Below are positions 12,086 to 24,096 of a DNA stretch of 64,000 nt, piece by piece; position 1 is the stretch's first letter; each line of letters begins with the position of its first letter. The notes under the pieces are model-generated. The model did not search any database and had not been told where the DNA came from. It saw only the letters and a program-made list of their open reading frames with translations. The stretch comes from Chrysoporthe austroafricana. Lineage: Eukaryota > Ascomycota > Sordariomycetes > Diaporthales > Cryphonectriaceae. The stretch lies in assembly GCA_001051155.2 (NCBI GenBank), contig JYIP02000005.1, forward strand, positions 3,720,001 to 3,784,000. The letters run 5' to 3'. The translations under genes were made by a program, and so were the position numbers.

Positions 12086-12848
12086 GGGCAGGCAGGGACG
12101 GCAAAGGGCGAAGGCGCTGTCCAAGCTCACCAGCTATGCTAACCGTTCTGACGTTGGTTGGGGAACGGCATTCCGAATATGCCAGTGTTTACGAAGGGGG
12201 TGTTGGATTTTGGTCTATCGCTGGAGTCAAGGAAGGGAAGGCGTCACCTGGGATTCACGCAGTTGAGGTGGCAGGTTCAGCCGCAGACGGGTAATGTCTA
12301 TTCGATTCGGAAAGCTGTAAGGAACTTTGGAAATTTTATACCCCTTTCTTGTTTTGTCTGGATTGTCGACATGAGCAATACAATTGGATCGTTTTGGTTT
12401 CTGTCCTCATATTTCCAAGCCGATTTCGTCCCTCTAGTTGACGATCAATTAGGTAATTAATTACCACGCAGTTCCGAAAGTGCAAATATCCCTTGAAGAA
12501 CTCGTATAAGACAAATTCAGTCAATATTCTCCCAAATTGCATTTCCCAAACCGAAAATTTTGGTGCCTAGGGCGAAAGTGTCGGTATCTTCAGCGGCCGA
12601 GACATCAACACAAACGACCTCAAAGGCTGTGTGCTGGGGCAGCGGCGAGCGCATCAAGACTTTTTCGAACTTGTATACTGCACGGAGTAGCGATCTTTAT
12701 TCATAGACTGAACGAAGGTCTCTACTTCGCTATTGGCTCATAGGTCGCGAGGCTGCCTCCACGTCAGCAGACCGCGGAGATATAGTGAACTACTCACTCA
12801 TTCGCTGTGACGAGACACCATGTCATTCGAGCCAAAATCTACGATTGG
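12086..12848. other. Gene-poor stretch
   Basis: About 0.8 kb with short frames on both strands (for example 12158-12460 plus) and no domain. GC falls noticeably from about 12300 onward compared with the preceding DNA. Confidence 0.4.
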
Positions 12849-13724
12849 TCACAGTATCAATACGAAACTTCCACCCGAGGAACTGCTTACGATCTGAGTT
12901 GATTGGATATTTTTCACGGATGATCTGCATGGCGTTTGGCAGACCCGGCATGGAGTATCGAGGCCATACAACCAACCATCTTGCAACTTGATCAGCTTGG
13001 TCTTCACCAGACGTATTGTGGCCGCCGAAGGTAATATCTCCCGAACCTCTCGCAGTCCAGCGTCGACAGCTATTTCGACGACACGCTTCACCTCATCAAG
13101 AATGCGGCCATTTGCTTAAAATTAATGTCAACCGGACCCACTCAAGGCTTTGATACCACCCGGCATTCCATTCCAACGGTTTGTGGCCCCAGCACTGAGA
13201 ATCACGTCACTGTCGACCATGCGAAAGCTGACTAGTGAGTGTGTCGCATCGTCTGTGGTCTCTAATTGAGAGATATCAGAGCCTTCAAGAGAAGAAGAGA
13301 GACATGAAAGAAGCCTGAGGACATTCACTGCCCGAGCTACCGCTTTGCCTGCATCCGTACGAACTTTACCTACTTCTTTAAATATAACCTAAGCGAATTG
13401 GAGGGACAGAAGGAGAGGGTTCATTATATTCTGTCTCTTCAAAGAAGATAGCAGAGTGGTACGAGTACCCCTTGTATTCCGGAGTGGCTCTATAAGCATA
13501 GTTACGGTTGAAGCTGCCACTGTGCGAACACTGCGAGGAGGGACTACTCTCGTCAACCAACAGGTAGTGGCCGACAGCGCTGGCTGGTTCTTCTGTCTGA
13601 ATTGTCCTCGCATCATAGCATCAGTCATATGGCCATTTTTTCTAGTCTCAGTGACCGCATCACGAAATGTAACGCTCGAGAGGCTGAGTGCATTCATCCA
13701 ATGCCCGCTGCTGCTAGATCCCAT
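12849..13724 (-). pseudogene. Possible decayed protein-coding gene
   Basis: Three minus-strand open segments have protein-like composition but cannot be joined with good splice sites: 13378-13560 and its upstream extension (GHYLLVDESSPSSQCS, then ATPEYKGYSYHSAIFFEE), 13128-13328 (ETTDDATHSLVSFRMVDSDV, then ATNRWNGMPGGIKALS) and 12849-13091 (AGLREVREILPSAATIRLVK, then KLQDGWLYGLDTP). They are separated by stops and frame changes. The local GC is lower than in surrounding genes. I do not recognise a family. It may be a gene eroded by mutation, or several unrelated chance frames. Confidence 0.25.
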
Positions 13725-15766
13725 TTCCCTTTTAGTCTAGAGCTTCGTAGGCAACATGCAAGACCCGGCCTATGATCAATGTGACACATACCAGCGCAAG
13801 TAGCGAGGGTCATTTTCAGATATCAATATCTCGCCTTGATCATGCAGCACAAGCGGCCTAAGCCGATCGATTTATCCTACCGACCGCCAGGACCGCCCGG
13901 CCGCCCCAAGGACCGGGGCGCCGCCAACCCAGGGCGGGAGACGCCGTCACTGCCTGCGGCCCCTCGAGGCCGTACTTGCTCTCATCGGGAGCGGCGGGGT
14001 TCGTGGTGTAGCTGATAGCTGCAGTGACACCCTCTGAGCTCGGGAAGGAGGCGTTGGGTCTCGCGGGCGTGGCGCGCGAGACTATCAACCGGAGGCTTGA
14101 TATAATTAAGCCCGAAGATCTATCTCTACGTGGGGGAGAGGACAGTGCGGACCTGGTGCTGACCAGCCTTGGCTTTCCTTAGCTTTCATTGTTGAGGATT
14201 TCGCGTCATCGATCGAATACACTATGTGAGCCTCATGAGTCGCGAGTCGGCCTCCCATGTAGACCGGCGCGAGCCTCGGGATTGCATGCCCCGTGTCCTG
14301 TGATCATGCTCCGGGTTGACATCTTGGTGCTGCTCTCACTATAATGATATTAGCGCGAGTAATTATTGCCCACGCCGAACAGATAGATGGTCAGGGCATT
14401 TGCACACCGGCCGTCCTGATGAGTACTAGTCCCCAGCGCAAAAGTCCCAGGGCGCGGGGAGCAATAGACGGCACAGGCGCATGTGACAGACACGCAGACA
14501 CCGCCGGCGGCGCAATTCAACATGGAGGGACGAGACGAAGGGTCAAGACAGGGCTCTGTAGCGGCGGAGGATAGAGAGGCACGTGAGAGGCAATAGGACT
14601 TTAGCTCGCAGCAGACCAGAGCCGGGTGGGACCGCGCGAGTACACAAGTAAGTAGTGACCAGAAGCAGCAACGGCGCGGCAGAAGTAGCACCGGGACGAG
14701 CTTACACCCTGCAGGGCTGCAACGACGGCATCGGGTGGCGCGCAGGAGGTGGCAGTGCTTCTCTGCAGGTAAGCAGAGGCAGCCCCTGTGGAGCGGGAGA
14801 GGACAGGGTGAGTGAGGGAGCTGAAAGGTAAGATGAACGACGGAGACGTTGCCAAGGTGCACGAGGCTCTGGTCAGTGCGCTCACGGGACAGGATAGTGT
14901 ATATCACCGGACCAAGAAGGCGGAAAGTGCAGATTCGGGGCCCGCAGAAGAACGGCCTGAGAGAGCACGCTGTAATGCAGTCAGTACCTACGTGGCGCTG
15001 TCTGCTACAAAATAGAGGCAGGGGGGACATCCTGAGCCGGTCTCCTTGCTTCTGCATGTAGCGAAAGGTCAGCCAAGAAAAAAACGGAACAATGGAGATG
15101 GGTCAGATGTTCACTCCAGCACTGTGTCGATGCTGCAGTCATTTCTTCTCGCAGGACGCCCCTCGGGGGCTGTTCGGCCGGGGTAGGGCGGGCTTGTTGA
15201 ACAATAGAAGCATCCGATTGGGCCCTGTTGCCACAGCGGACGGTGGGATGGATTGATGACTGTTTTGATTTTTCTGGGGCTTTACATTTGGTTTGTGTGA
15301 GGACGAATAAACATCTGGGGGGAATTCCGAGACCACCACTCTCGATATGGAATAGGCAAAAGACACGAAACAGGCGGAGATAAGGAAATCAACATAATCC
15401 ATGAAAAAATTCCAGGGGCTTGTGACCTCTCCGCAAGAGGGTTGGACATCCCATGGGGTGATGACAGGTTCAGATGTTGTATGCTTGACCAAGGGACAGG
15501 AGAACCATGCGCAGTAGAGCCTTCCCCACGGGAGCCAAAATCAGAAACAGAAGACGTGCCCTGTATCCTCGCTACCCACTACAGCCAACTCCCTGGAAAG
15601 AGGTGATCCCGATCGTGACCAATGCCATAAATCGCCTTCCGTTCGGCAATCCTCCCCTTTTTCAACGTCACTCGGTCCACTGTTGACACCATGGACGCTC
15701 CCGACATTAGCAGAGGATCGAACTCATTCGACTTTTCGCAGGCGCTCAAAGGAAGAGGGGAGCCCT
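13725..15766. other. Gene-poor stretch
   Basis: About 2 kb. The longest frame (14350-15057, minus, 235 codons) is dominated by Cys, Leu, Arg, Ser and Pro with no ordered motif and is judged spurious. The right end is probably the 3' UTR of the 14-3-3 gene. No repeat or RNA gene was identified. Confidence 0.5.
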
Positions 15767-17014
15767 TTAAGACTCAGGTGCGGCCTCCTCGGCCTTGGGC
15801 TCCTCAGCCTTCTCCTCCGCGGGCTTCTCCTCCTTGGCGGCATCAGCAGGAGCGGCCTCGGCCTCACCGTTGTCGGACGAGGTCCACAAGGTGAGGTTGT
15901 CGCGGAGCAGCTGCATGATGAGGGTGCTGTCGCGGTACGACTCCTCGCTAAGGGAGTCAAGCTCGGCGATGGCGTCGTCGAAGGCCTGCTTGGCGAGGTG
16001 GCAGGCACGGTCGGGCGAGTTCAGGATCTCGTAGTAGAAGACGGAGAAGTTGAGGGCCAGGCCAAGGCGGATGGGGTGCGTGGGGGTCAGCTCGGTCTGG
16101 GCCACATCGGTGGCGGACTGTGGTGCAGAGACACGTTAGCAGCTGGCGCGTGATGGGCCGTGGCCGCGTGCCCCTTTTGTAGGAGGTTTCTCACCTTGTA
16201 GGCCTCGTGAGCGGCGGTGGCGGCGGTCTTGCGCTTCTCGCCGGAGGCAAACTCGGCGAGATAGCGGTGGTAGTCGCCCTTCCTGTTTTTGAGAGAAAGA
16301 AAGGTCAGAGACGACTGCAATAGCGGGGCCACGATGGGTCGGCGTCCCCGACCGCCGGTTCTAGCTTACATCTTGTGGTAGAAGACCTTGGACTCGCCAG
16401 AGGCGGCGTTGGGGATGAGGGACTCATCCAGGACGTCGAGGACGTCCTGGCAGACCTTCTCGAGCTCCAGCTCGATCTTGGAGCGGTACTCCTTGATGGT
16501 GCCGACGTGCTTGTCGGAGCCCTTGGACTCCTCCTTCTGCTCGATGGACGAGATGATGCGCCAGGACGCGCGGCGGGTTCCGACAACGTTCTTGTAGGCG
16601 ACGCTAAGCAGGTTGCGCTCGTCGACGGTGAGCTCACCGCCGATCTTTGCGACCTCCTTCATGTAGGAGACCATCTCATCGTAGCGCTCGGCCTGCTCGC
16701 ACAGCCGGGCGAGGAAAGTCTTGCTGTTGCGGGGTTTGTTCGGTCAGTCTTCTGGTGGCGCAGGGTGGGCCGCTGGGGTGGCGGTGACATCAAAAGACGA
16801 ACCTCTCGCGCTGGAGAACACGGCCAGAGGTTAGCATTCATACGGTCCCAGAAAGGCAGCAGGGAGCTCGGCGGCGGCGCAGACGCGGCCGCCGGGGCGC
16901 CGTCGAGGGCGACGACCGGCCATGAGAGGGGAGGGCAGCAGCACGAGATCCAGGAGAGCTCCTGGGCGGAGGCTCCGAGGGGCTCGGGGAGGCAGGACGT
17001 ACTTCAGTGGCCAT
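15767..17014 (-). CDS. 14-3-3 family protein
   Basis: Dimeric phosphoserine/phosphothreonine-binding adaptor of the cytosol. Five coding exons: 17003-17014 (ATG GCC ACT GAA), 16803-16810 (8 nt), 16370-16723, 16195-16282 and 15767-16117; introns 192, 79, 87 and 77 nt; 270 aa. The joined N-terminus reads [20 protein letters not shown], the usual start of this fungal 14-3-3 subfamily, which strongly supports the microexon. Family signatures are [57 protein letters not shown] and [15 protein letters not shown]. The phosphopeptide-binding Lys, Arg, Arg and Tyr of the family lie in these stretches. The C-terminal tail is acidic and rich in Glu and Ala, as expected. Confidence 0.97.
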
Positions 17015-19532
17015 TTTTTCAGATCTCTCACAAGTCTATCGACGAGTGCAAAAGAGGGAATAGAATAGAAGACTGTGATTAGCGGGAAGGGAAAAGGCTC
17101 CGTTGGTGAGGGAGTGGTTGGGTGGGCAGAAACAAGTTTGTTTACGGTTGTCGTCAGTTGGTGATGTTTTGGGCAAAAGACATCGACTCTGATCTGGTGC
17201 AGGTGGGAAGGGGTAAGGTGGGAGAGAAAGGCGCCAGTTGACCTTGGCCACCACCCTCTCTCTGCGCCAGTGCGCTCGCAGAGTGAAAGGGCCCTGGCGT
17301 CACGCTAGAGCCACGGCAGCCCTGCCAGCCCAAACTGAGGTGAGCTGTAAATAAAGTGGGACACCAAGGCAATATTTCTGGCAGGACCCAATGGCCTGCG
17401 GGAGCCTGGTGAGAAAACTTCGGTCTAGGGGGGGCCACACTGAGGGGGGGTGGGAGCACGACAGGCGGGATTGGTAGCGGGGTACCTGCCAGATTGCAGA
17501 GCCCACCGCCTGCTCGCGAGGTAGGTGCTAGCGAGGCATGCCAGCCTGGCAGGTGCCTGTGTCGGGGCTCTGGTTGGCGAGGAGCTGGGTCTAATCAGTC
17601 CAGTCTCTCGCCCGCCTGGCCCAGCACGACAGGTGCGCTTCCTTCCAGCCATCCGCCCGAGCTCTTATCAACGAGGCCCTGATGATAGCACGCCAAGCAC
17701 GCTCTGCAGGAGCGTTCTCGAATCTGGTGGGGTTATCTTGGGGGGCTCTGGCCGGCCTCGCTCGACCGTCTCGTCCTTGTGCTGCATGTCTCTGATGCTG
17801 TGGCCGTGGGCCGCTCCGGCTGATCTCGCTGGCGTGCTCCCACCTGGCACGGCCGCTGTCACCGACAGTCTTGTGATCGGCCTTGTTTAAGCTGAGTGGG
17901 CTTCTCTTCCCAGTCGGGGCTCCCCAGGCCTGACCCCCTTGGCCATCCCCTAAATCTGGAAATCACCATTAATTTGCCATCGGCTCGTCACGATGCCAGT
18001 ACCACATAGCGAGATCTGTCTCTATTCCGAAGCTAGCTCTGCTAGTGCTCCCAACTCCGAGTGGCATCATGGCGACGGCCAGCACCTATTCGCCAGTGCC
18101 GAAGTGGAAAAACTCTAAGAGTCACGACCAGGCCGCGCAAGTCCTGGGCTGCGGGGCTGGCGACAAAGAACAAGCATATAAGCTTAGAATCTTGTTTGTC
18201 TCTGCAGCCCGAGTCTGCCCGGGCATGCACAGCATCAAAGGAGGAGTCGTCGACAAGTGGCTTGTCCTGTACACAGGACCTTGAGGGCCGATGCGGTCCT
18301 CATCCCGCCTCCCCCCCAAGATTGGCCTCATCTTAGGATCACCCCCAAGGTCCGAGCCACCCAGTCGTACGTACCACCTCCAGCCTGGCGACCAACCACC
18401 TGGCACGGGCGCCTGACCTGACCTGCCCAATATTGAACTCCTATCCGCTCGCGTCGCAGCGCCTATCCGTGCATGGACTCCGCAGACCTCGGAGTCCGGA
18501 GTACGGAATACGGCCACGGCTGGTCGCGTGGCGTAATAACAGCCGCCAGCCACCCACTCTGACCGTTCAGGTTTCAACCCCTCCCTCGTGTCAAGGCAGG
18601 GCAGCCGCTCCTCATCATGCGGGCATTCCGGAACCCCACGGGTCGAGCCGCGGCATGTGCAGGCGTTGGCAGGGCTGTCGCTGGCGCCCCTGTGTGCCTG
18701 GGTCCCCCCCTGGTCCTCCCCCTCTGCCCGCCCAATCCCGCCTGCCGGCCGCCTTGCCGTCAGCCTTGATTCTGTGGCTGCAGAGACCCGGGCCCTTGGG
18801 CGGGGACGCTCTGCGCAGACGTTGAAACGTGTTGTGACCCTGTAGGGCTATCACGCGCCGTGTCTCCTTTTTTTTTCGCTATCTCTGCTCCCCACCCCCC
18901 AACCTGTCGGTGATGCATGCGTTCGGAGGTCATGGGACCAGAGCGCGAAGACACCCCCTCAAGGGTGAGGTAGTTGAGGTCTAGACTGAACGAGAAACGC
19001 TGAGGCTTTGAACTGTGGCAGTCCGTCGGACTCTTGCTATAAGCACCGTCAGAAGCGGGTGTAATTAGGTCGTAGCGGACGGAGGACGGCCGGACAGAGC
19101 TATGACATTCGAGGCGTCACACCTCGTATCGTCTCCGCTCTCGGAGCCGTATGAGCATGAGACTGCGATCGCAAGGGGGCACGTAGGAAGAACTCGGCGC
19201 TCAGTCGCCCTCGAAAGTCATACTTTCCAACATGTCCTAGGTACCGTTGAAGGCGAAAAGGTGCATGCTATTCCTCTTGGCCGGATCATGATTATATTAT
19301 TATCGTAATTCGTCAATGTCAAGCAAGCCATCCTCTTTGCCATGAGCGTGTGTGCTGCCCGTCGTCAGTCTGTTCTCTTCACAAGGCGATGATGAATGCC
19401 ATTAGCCAGCCGCTTTCCACTAGACGCTTTGCTCGCAAGTTTTCAGCAGAGACAACACGCTCCTAGAAACCCGTTCATAGAAAAAGCCCGCTCCTAAAGC
19501 AACCAAGCCATGATTTCCACTCGTACGCACTC
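17015..19532. other. Intergenic region upstream of 14-3-3
   Basis: About 2.5 kb between the 14-3-3 start and the lipase stop codon. Frames of 60-150 codons overlap on both strands with no recognisable protein. The part next to 17015 is likely promoter and leader. No repeats of note. Confidence 0.5.
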
Positions 19533-20645
19533 TCATAGCTCCTCTGGCTGGCTCACATCATACGGCGGCCGTCCCCAGTCCGACGGATCACCGCCCGGTA
19601 CACAGAGGCCCAGCCTCCAGAAGTAGTCCCGGTGCGCAAACAGCAGCTGCCAGAGTCTCAGCCTGCTGGCCTCGCCGTCCCCGGCGATACAGCTCTGGTC
19701 CTCGTCGCCACGGCACAGCCTCAGGTCCTCCACGCCGGGCGACAGCTCCTTCTTGGCGATGTACACCTCGCCCGCGTGGGGCCTGTACCCCCACTCGCTC
19801 AGCGGCAGCAGCGGGACGGGGTCTTTTATATGCGTGACGCGCCGGTACACCCCCTTCTCCACGTCGGGATCCGGGCCGTCGAGGCCAAACACGCGGTCGG
19901 CGAAGGCGACGAAGCCCGCGTTGCCGACCTGCGGCTCCCCGAAGGTGGTGACGACCAGGTCGTCCCAGCCCAGCGCGACCTTCATCTCCAGCGCCGCGAG
20001 GCAGGCCACCGCGCCGCCGAGGGAGTGGCCCACCAAGCGGATGGGGTAGCCCGGGTGCGTCGCCCTCGCGCTCTCCACGACCGGGAGGACCAGCTTCCTG
20101 GCCTGCCTCCAGCTCTCGAGGAAGCCCATGTGCACTGTGCAGTTCGCACACCTCTGTTCGCCGCCGCCGCCCTCGTCCGGGTCCGGATAGGGGACGTACT
20201 CCTGCGGCACCGTGGACAGATCCATCACCGTGTTGGTGAGGCTGTACGTGCCGCGGAACGCGACGATGATCGCCGGCTCCTCCCTGCCGTCTCCTGAGCC
20301 GTGGTCGACGGCCACGTACCCGCAGCTGTCGCTCATGAGCACGCCCGTGTTCCAGGTCGACGCGAGGCGGAGGTTGGGGAACTCGCTGCACCGGGAGGCA
20401 CAGGTGAAGGGCTGGTAGACGCCCGAGGTGCCGACGCAGTAGGCTATGTCGACAAGGCGGGCGAGGCGCTCGAGAGAGGAGAAGAGGGACGCGGAGATGG
20501 ATGTTGTCGAAGGCCCATCGTCATCGGTGTCGGGGTGGGTGATGGTTCGTTGGAGGGCGATGGATTCCGGTGCGGAAGGGACCGCGGCGAGGGCGGTACT
20601 CGTCAGGCCTAGGATGGCGGTGGCTAGCGGCGACAGGAGGCGCAT
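19533..20645 (-). CDS. Secreted class 3 lipase / esterase
   Basis: Extracellular alpha/beta hydrolase of the Lipase_3 (Rhizomucor/Thermomyces lipase) family, likely hydrolysing triacylglycerols or related esters. Single exon, 370 aa. Residues 1-20 (MRLLSPLATAILGLTSTALA) form a signal peptide. The nucleophile elbow GHSLGG places the catalytic Ser at S208. The family Asp fits D275 in THIKDPVPLLP, and the His is probably H338 in FAHRDYFW. Other family stretches are YCVGTSGVYQPFTC near residue 70, IIVAFRGTYSLTN (oxyanion-hole region) and HMGFLESWRQ. Several Cys (for example C70, C82, C86, C108, C166, C169) suggest disulphides. A second secreted-protein gene lies about 0.8 kb away on the same strand. 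Confidence 0.93.
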   Translation of the reverse strand: MRLLSPLATAILGLTSTALAAVPSAPESIALQRTITHPDTDDDGPSTTSISASLFSSLERLARLVDIAYCVGTSGVYQPFTCASRCSEFPNLRLASTWNTGVLMSDSCGYVAVDHGSGDGREEPAIIVAFRGTYSLTNTVMDLSTVPQEYVPYPDPDEGGGGEQRCANCTVHMGFLESWRQARKLVLPVVESARATHPGYPIRLVGHSLGGAVACLAALEMKVALGWDDLVVTTFGEPQVGNAGFVAFADRVFGLDGPDPDVEKGVYRRVTHIKDPVPLLPLSEWGYRPHAGEVYIAKKELSPGVEDLRLCRGDEDQSCIAGDGEASRLRLWQLLFAHRDYFWRLGLCVPGGDPSDWGRPPYDVSQPEEL

Positions 20646-21434
20646 CTTGTAGGTAATTGCCGTGAAGTTCGGATAGATGTTGAATGCTCTACCGAAGTCG
20701 TTGACTTGGCTAGTCGTTGGGACGTTGCATTTTCAAGAGACTTGCGATGTTCGCGTTATGTCAGTCCGTAGTATCCGAGTGACGCAACAGCAGACTCTCT
20801 GAGGGTGTCAATACATGATGAATCGAGGTAGTGAACGGTATGCTGGTCATTGGCAGAGCCAAATCGCCTAGGTGGATGTAGGGAAGCATCGTGGTGGTCG
20901 CTGAAAGAGGCAAACAAGAAGCACATGACGTCGTTCCGGGGGGCGCTTCCCCAAACATTTTCGAGGTAGTCAGGGGCCTGGTTGGTTGGGCGCAGCGGGG
21001 AAAGGGAGTGCCCCCTAGGCTAACGGCGGAAGGTCGATCGGATCTTGGCACAAGGGTCAACGCCACCAGCAGAGAACAGGAGGTCCGTTTTGTGGCTGAT
21101 CTGACCAACTGCTAAACCTCATACCTCCCACGGTCATGGAAATGGCCATTCGCTATAACTGCCTGACCAGTTGCTCACTGCAAAAATAGAGGCACAGTAT
21201 GGGTTGTGACACGATACAAAGCACACATCGGGGGTCAGGTAACGAGCATCTAGTTCACAGACGAGGCTCGAAGCAGTGATCAGTATTAATCGCAGCCTTT
21301 GCTATAGGCGCGCAAAATTAGACTGGGTATCATCTAGCGTTTCGATAGATCTCCAAGCATTTTCCCCCGCAGGAACAGCCAGATACCACAGGCCAGCGAC
21401 CTTCAAGCCGTGGACCAAATTATCTAGAATTTCT
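20646..21434. other. Intergenic region between two secreted-protein genes
   Basis: About 0.8 kb containing the lipase promoter and the 3' side of the next gene. Short frames on both strands (20761-21108 minus, 20891-21115 plus) have no support. No repeat or RNA gene was seen. Confidence 0.5.
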
Positions 21435-22017
21435 TCAAGTCCGAGGCGTGATGATGGGCTGAGGGATCCCTGAGAAGTCCGCTGTGTATGAGTCGTTCCC
21501 CGGCAGTTTGCACTCCACGCCCGCGCCGCTGGTGCAGTTCTGACATGTAAAGTCTGGTATCCACGAGTCTGAGGTTGTGTACGAGCCACTGTAAAGCCAG
21601 TCAGAAGATGAACGAAGCACACTCAAGGGAAGCGGCCACCTACTTGCAGATCGTCTCTGCCACTCCCAGCAGATACTGTCCCGCAGCCTCGTCAAATCCC
21701 CATGAGAACTTGAGCAAGGAGCTATCACACGCATAGTTTGCGTATGCGCTTCCCTCCGCGCTGAGGTCCGTTGAGGTCGAGTTCAGCTCGCATGTTGTCG
21801 ACAGGCCGGTATGGGGGTCGAAGTAGCTGAAGGCGGCCGTAGTGAGGCTCGTAGCGCTCTCGCCTGACGCGATTAAATTTGAGACGGTGAAGTTCTCCGG
21901 AATACAGTCTGTACTGGCGGCGGCCCTCGTCTGACGGAGAACATAGTCGCGCCCAGCAGGGCTTCGCGTGGCCGCCGCCAAAGATACGGCGGAGGCCAGG
22001 ATCGTGAAGGTCCTCAT
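21435..22017 (-). CDS. Small secreted cysteine-containing protein (effector-like)
   Basis: Two exons, 21644-22017 and 21435-21588, with a 55-nt intron (GTAGGT...TTTACAG); 175 aa. A signal peptide is predicted at residues 1 to about 16 (MRTFTILASAVSLAAA). The mature part has seven Cys (contexts DCIPEN, TTCELN, YACDSS, TICNGS, FTCQNCTSG, VECKLPG) and N-glycosylation sequons (NFT, NST, NCT, NDS). The strand-like pattern PENFTVSNL...FSYFDPHTGLSTTCELN...LLKFSWGF resembles the size and layout of Alt a 1-like small secreted fungal proteins, but that comparison is weak. A role at the cell surface or in host or substrate interaction is inference. Confidence 0.75.
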
Positions 22018-24096
22018 CTTGGTGAAGGTGATGATTCGAAAGGAAATGCCTGGCTCGAATGTGGTAGTCGGGAGAGCCTATGGTGATGTTGAGCAGACGA
22101 GCAGACGGAGGAGTATTGTGAAGAAAGGCGATGAGTGACGGAAAGAGAGAAAGCGAAGGGCGATTAGCATTGGTTATACCTCTCGACACCGGCCGCTACC
22201 CCTGACACCATCACTGGCTTTTGAGTTGGCACGGTTGGGGGTCTCCCGAGGTCAGTGGTCTGTACCTTGCAGATCAGCAATGCAGATCATCCAACCCAGG
22301 GCTATCATGCAGATTTAGCGCTGGGATTGTCTCTGGGGCCAGCGTATCTTATTGCAAGCAAGCTAAGATGCTGTCTTGTGTTTGCTGGGGGACACAGGCT
22401 GAAAACACGACGGTGGCACAGCGCTGATGGTCATTCAACGTGAGAGAGCGCGGTCATCGGGGCGACTGGTCTGTCCGACGTCTTCCCATGGAGACAGACG
22501 GATCCAAACCAACGACTGACTAGGCTGCCGTGATCTATCCCTAGGGAAGTGGACCACGCCTTTCCGGGCTGCCCGTTTCGGGTGTGCTCAGGCTCATGCA
22601 TTGCTCATTGATTGGCTCCCGAACCTCGGAACGTTTGGTTTCAAGTTCCTCAATGCTAGGCGGCCTGAGAGGGAGGCCCACTGGCTTCGGTAGAGACGAG
22701 ATGACAAGGCGCCAGGACTCCATCCCATGCCGCTTGGCTGCAGGAACGGAGCCTAAAAAAGAAAATAAAAAGAAAGATCCCCGTTGCGGCTCAACAGATG
22801 CTCGACGCTGCACGAGCTGTCGTGGCACCCTCGTATAGCACAGAGGTGCCCGGGTTATTGAAAGACGATGACAAAACGATCTTGCTGGTCGACTGTCCTA
22901 CTGCCAAGGTCTCCTTGGCCAAGACATGGCGACAAACGAAGACGGCCCGCGTGGCCCGCAATTGCGACACCGGTATCTCTCAGCCGCACCTTGCTGACTG
23001 CTGCTACTTATGGTATGACATTGTTGTCGATCTGAATGTTCCAAGCTCCGCCAACTCACCCTTGTTCGTCCGAATTCGCGCTGCACATCACGCCAATCAT
23101 GACGAACAGCGATGACGTTGAATGAAGGGTGCCCATTGACATTCCAGCCGGCGCTATGTCGAAGTTTTTGCACCGAACCCGTGCTACATCATCCGAGATG
23201 CACTGGCGCGTGGTTGCTCGACCGCCTCGCGGCCCCAACGTATGTATGTCAGCTGCCGCGCCTCGCCTCGCAACATCTCACGAGATCCCGTCTACGCGTC
23301 TGTCCGGAAATTTGGACCAAGGGGACGACTCAAGCTGTCCCAGCATTAGGCAGTGGCGCAGCATGGAGACTTGAGGCTCTTGCACGGTTACTTAAACCCT
23401 TTTGACATGCCGCATTTCCGTCCACGGGACAATTTGGCGACGGGCAGGAGCCGACTCTTGCTAACCGTAGAGATCTCGCAGCCGGCCCACTGTGCTTTCG
23501 GCCGTAGTATATCGCAAGTCCTCCAGTGATGACGGTTTCAAAGGAGTTGCTATCGCGAACATATGGCCGATAGTTAGACGATTGACCGCTCCTGCTTGTA
23601 GGCCAGCACACCTACTGCCGTCGTAGGTGGATGCCGAAAGAAAACAAATTCCGAAGAACACGGCTCTGGGCGCTCATACAGGTCCTTTGCGGCGACAAGT
23701 TCTTTCATCTGTCTTGTCCACAATCTCTGCGCTACTGTAGGAGAATATAGGAGGAAGGACAGGATTTTCGAAGAGCCGCACTTCGGTCTGGACCGCAGGA
23801 ATGATGTACATGATAAGCTTAACGAATGGCCTGCGCCTTGCAGCCCCAAACGAGGATTGAACGCCTAGCTTACCTAAGCCGCGACCTCACCTTGCCGCGT
23901 CTCTTCGGTGAATCCCATCCTCCGCCCTCCGGACAGACACTAATCCAGATACAGCCTAGTGCGCACCGTCCGCAAAAATTCGCTCCACCTCCTACCCGTC
24001 ACCTCAAACTTCTCGCGGCCCAGGTCCCAAGCGCACACATCCCAATCCGACAACCAACCTCGACTTCCTTCGACAGACGGACCATCACCAACCAAG
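22018..24096. other. Intergenic region upstream of eL36
   Basis: About 2.1 kb. Frames on both strands (for example 22541-22838 in both directions) have no domain. The final 250 bp before eL36 are C-rich (CTTACCTAAGCC near 23869-23880, then pyrimidine-rich sequence), consistent with a highly expressed housekeeping promoter. A tRNA-like B-box at about 23853 was examined and rejected. Confidence 0.5.

Noticed and set aside
14350..15057. 235-codon minus-strand frame
   Set aside because: Rich in Cys/Leu/Arg with no ordered motif, no supporting context and no similarity that I recognise.
19632..20297. 221-codon plus-strand frame and a 267-codon minus frame (19588-20391)
   Set aside because: Shadows of the lipase gene.
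23840..23885. tRNA-like B-box (GTTCAATCC) on the minus strand
   Set aside because: The T-stem does not pair (two of four positions mismatch) and no A-box or acceptor stem fits.
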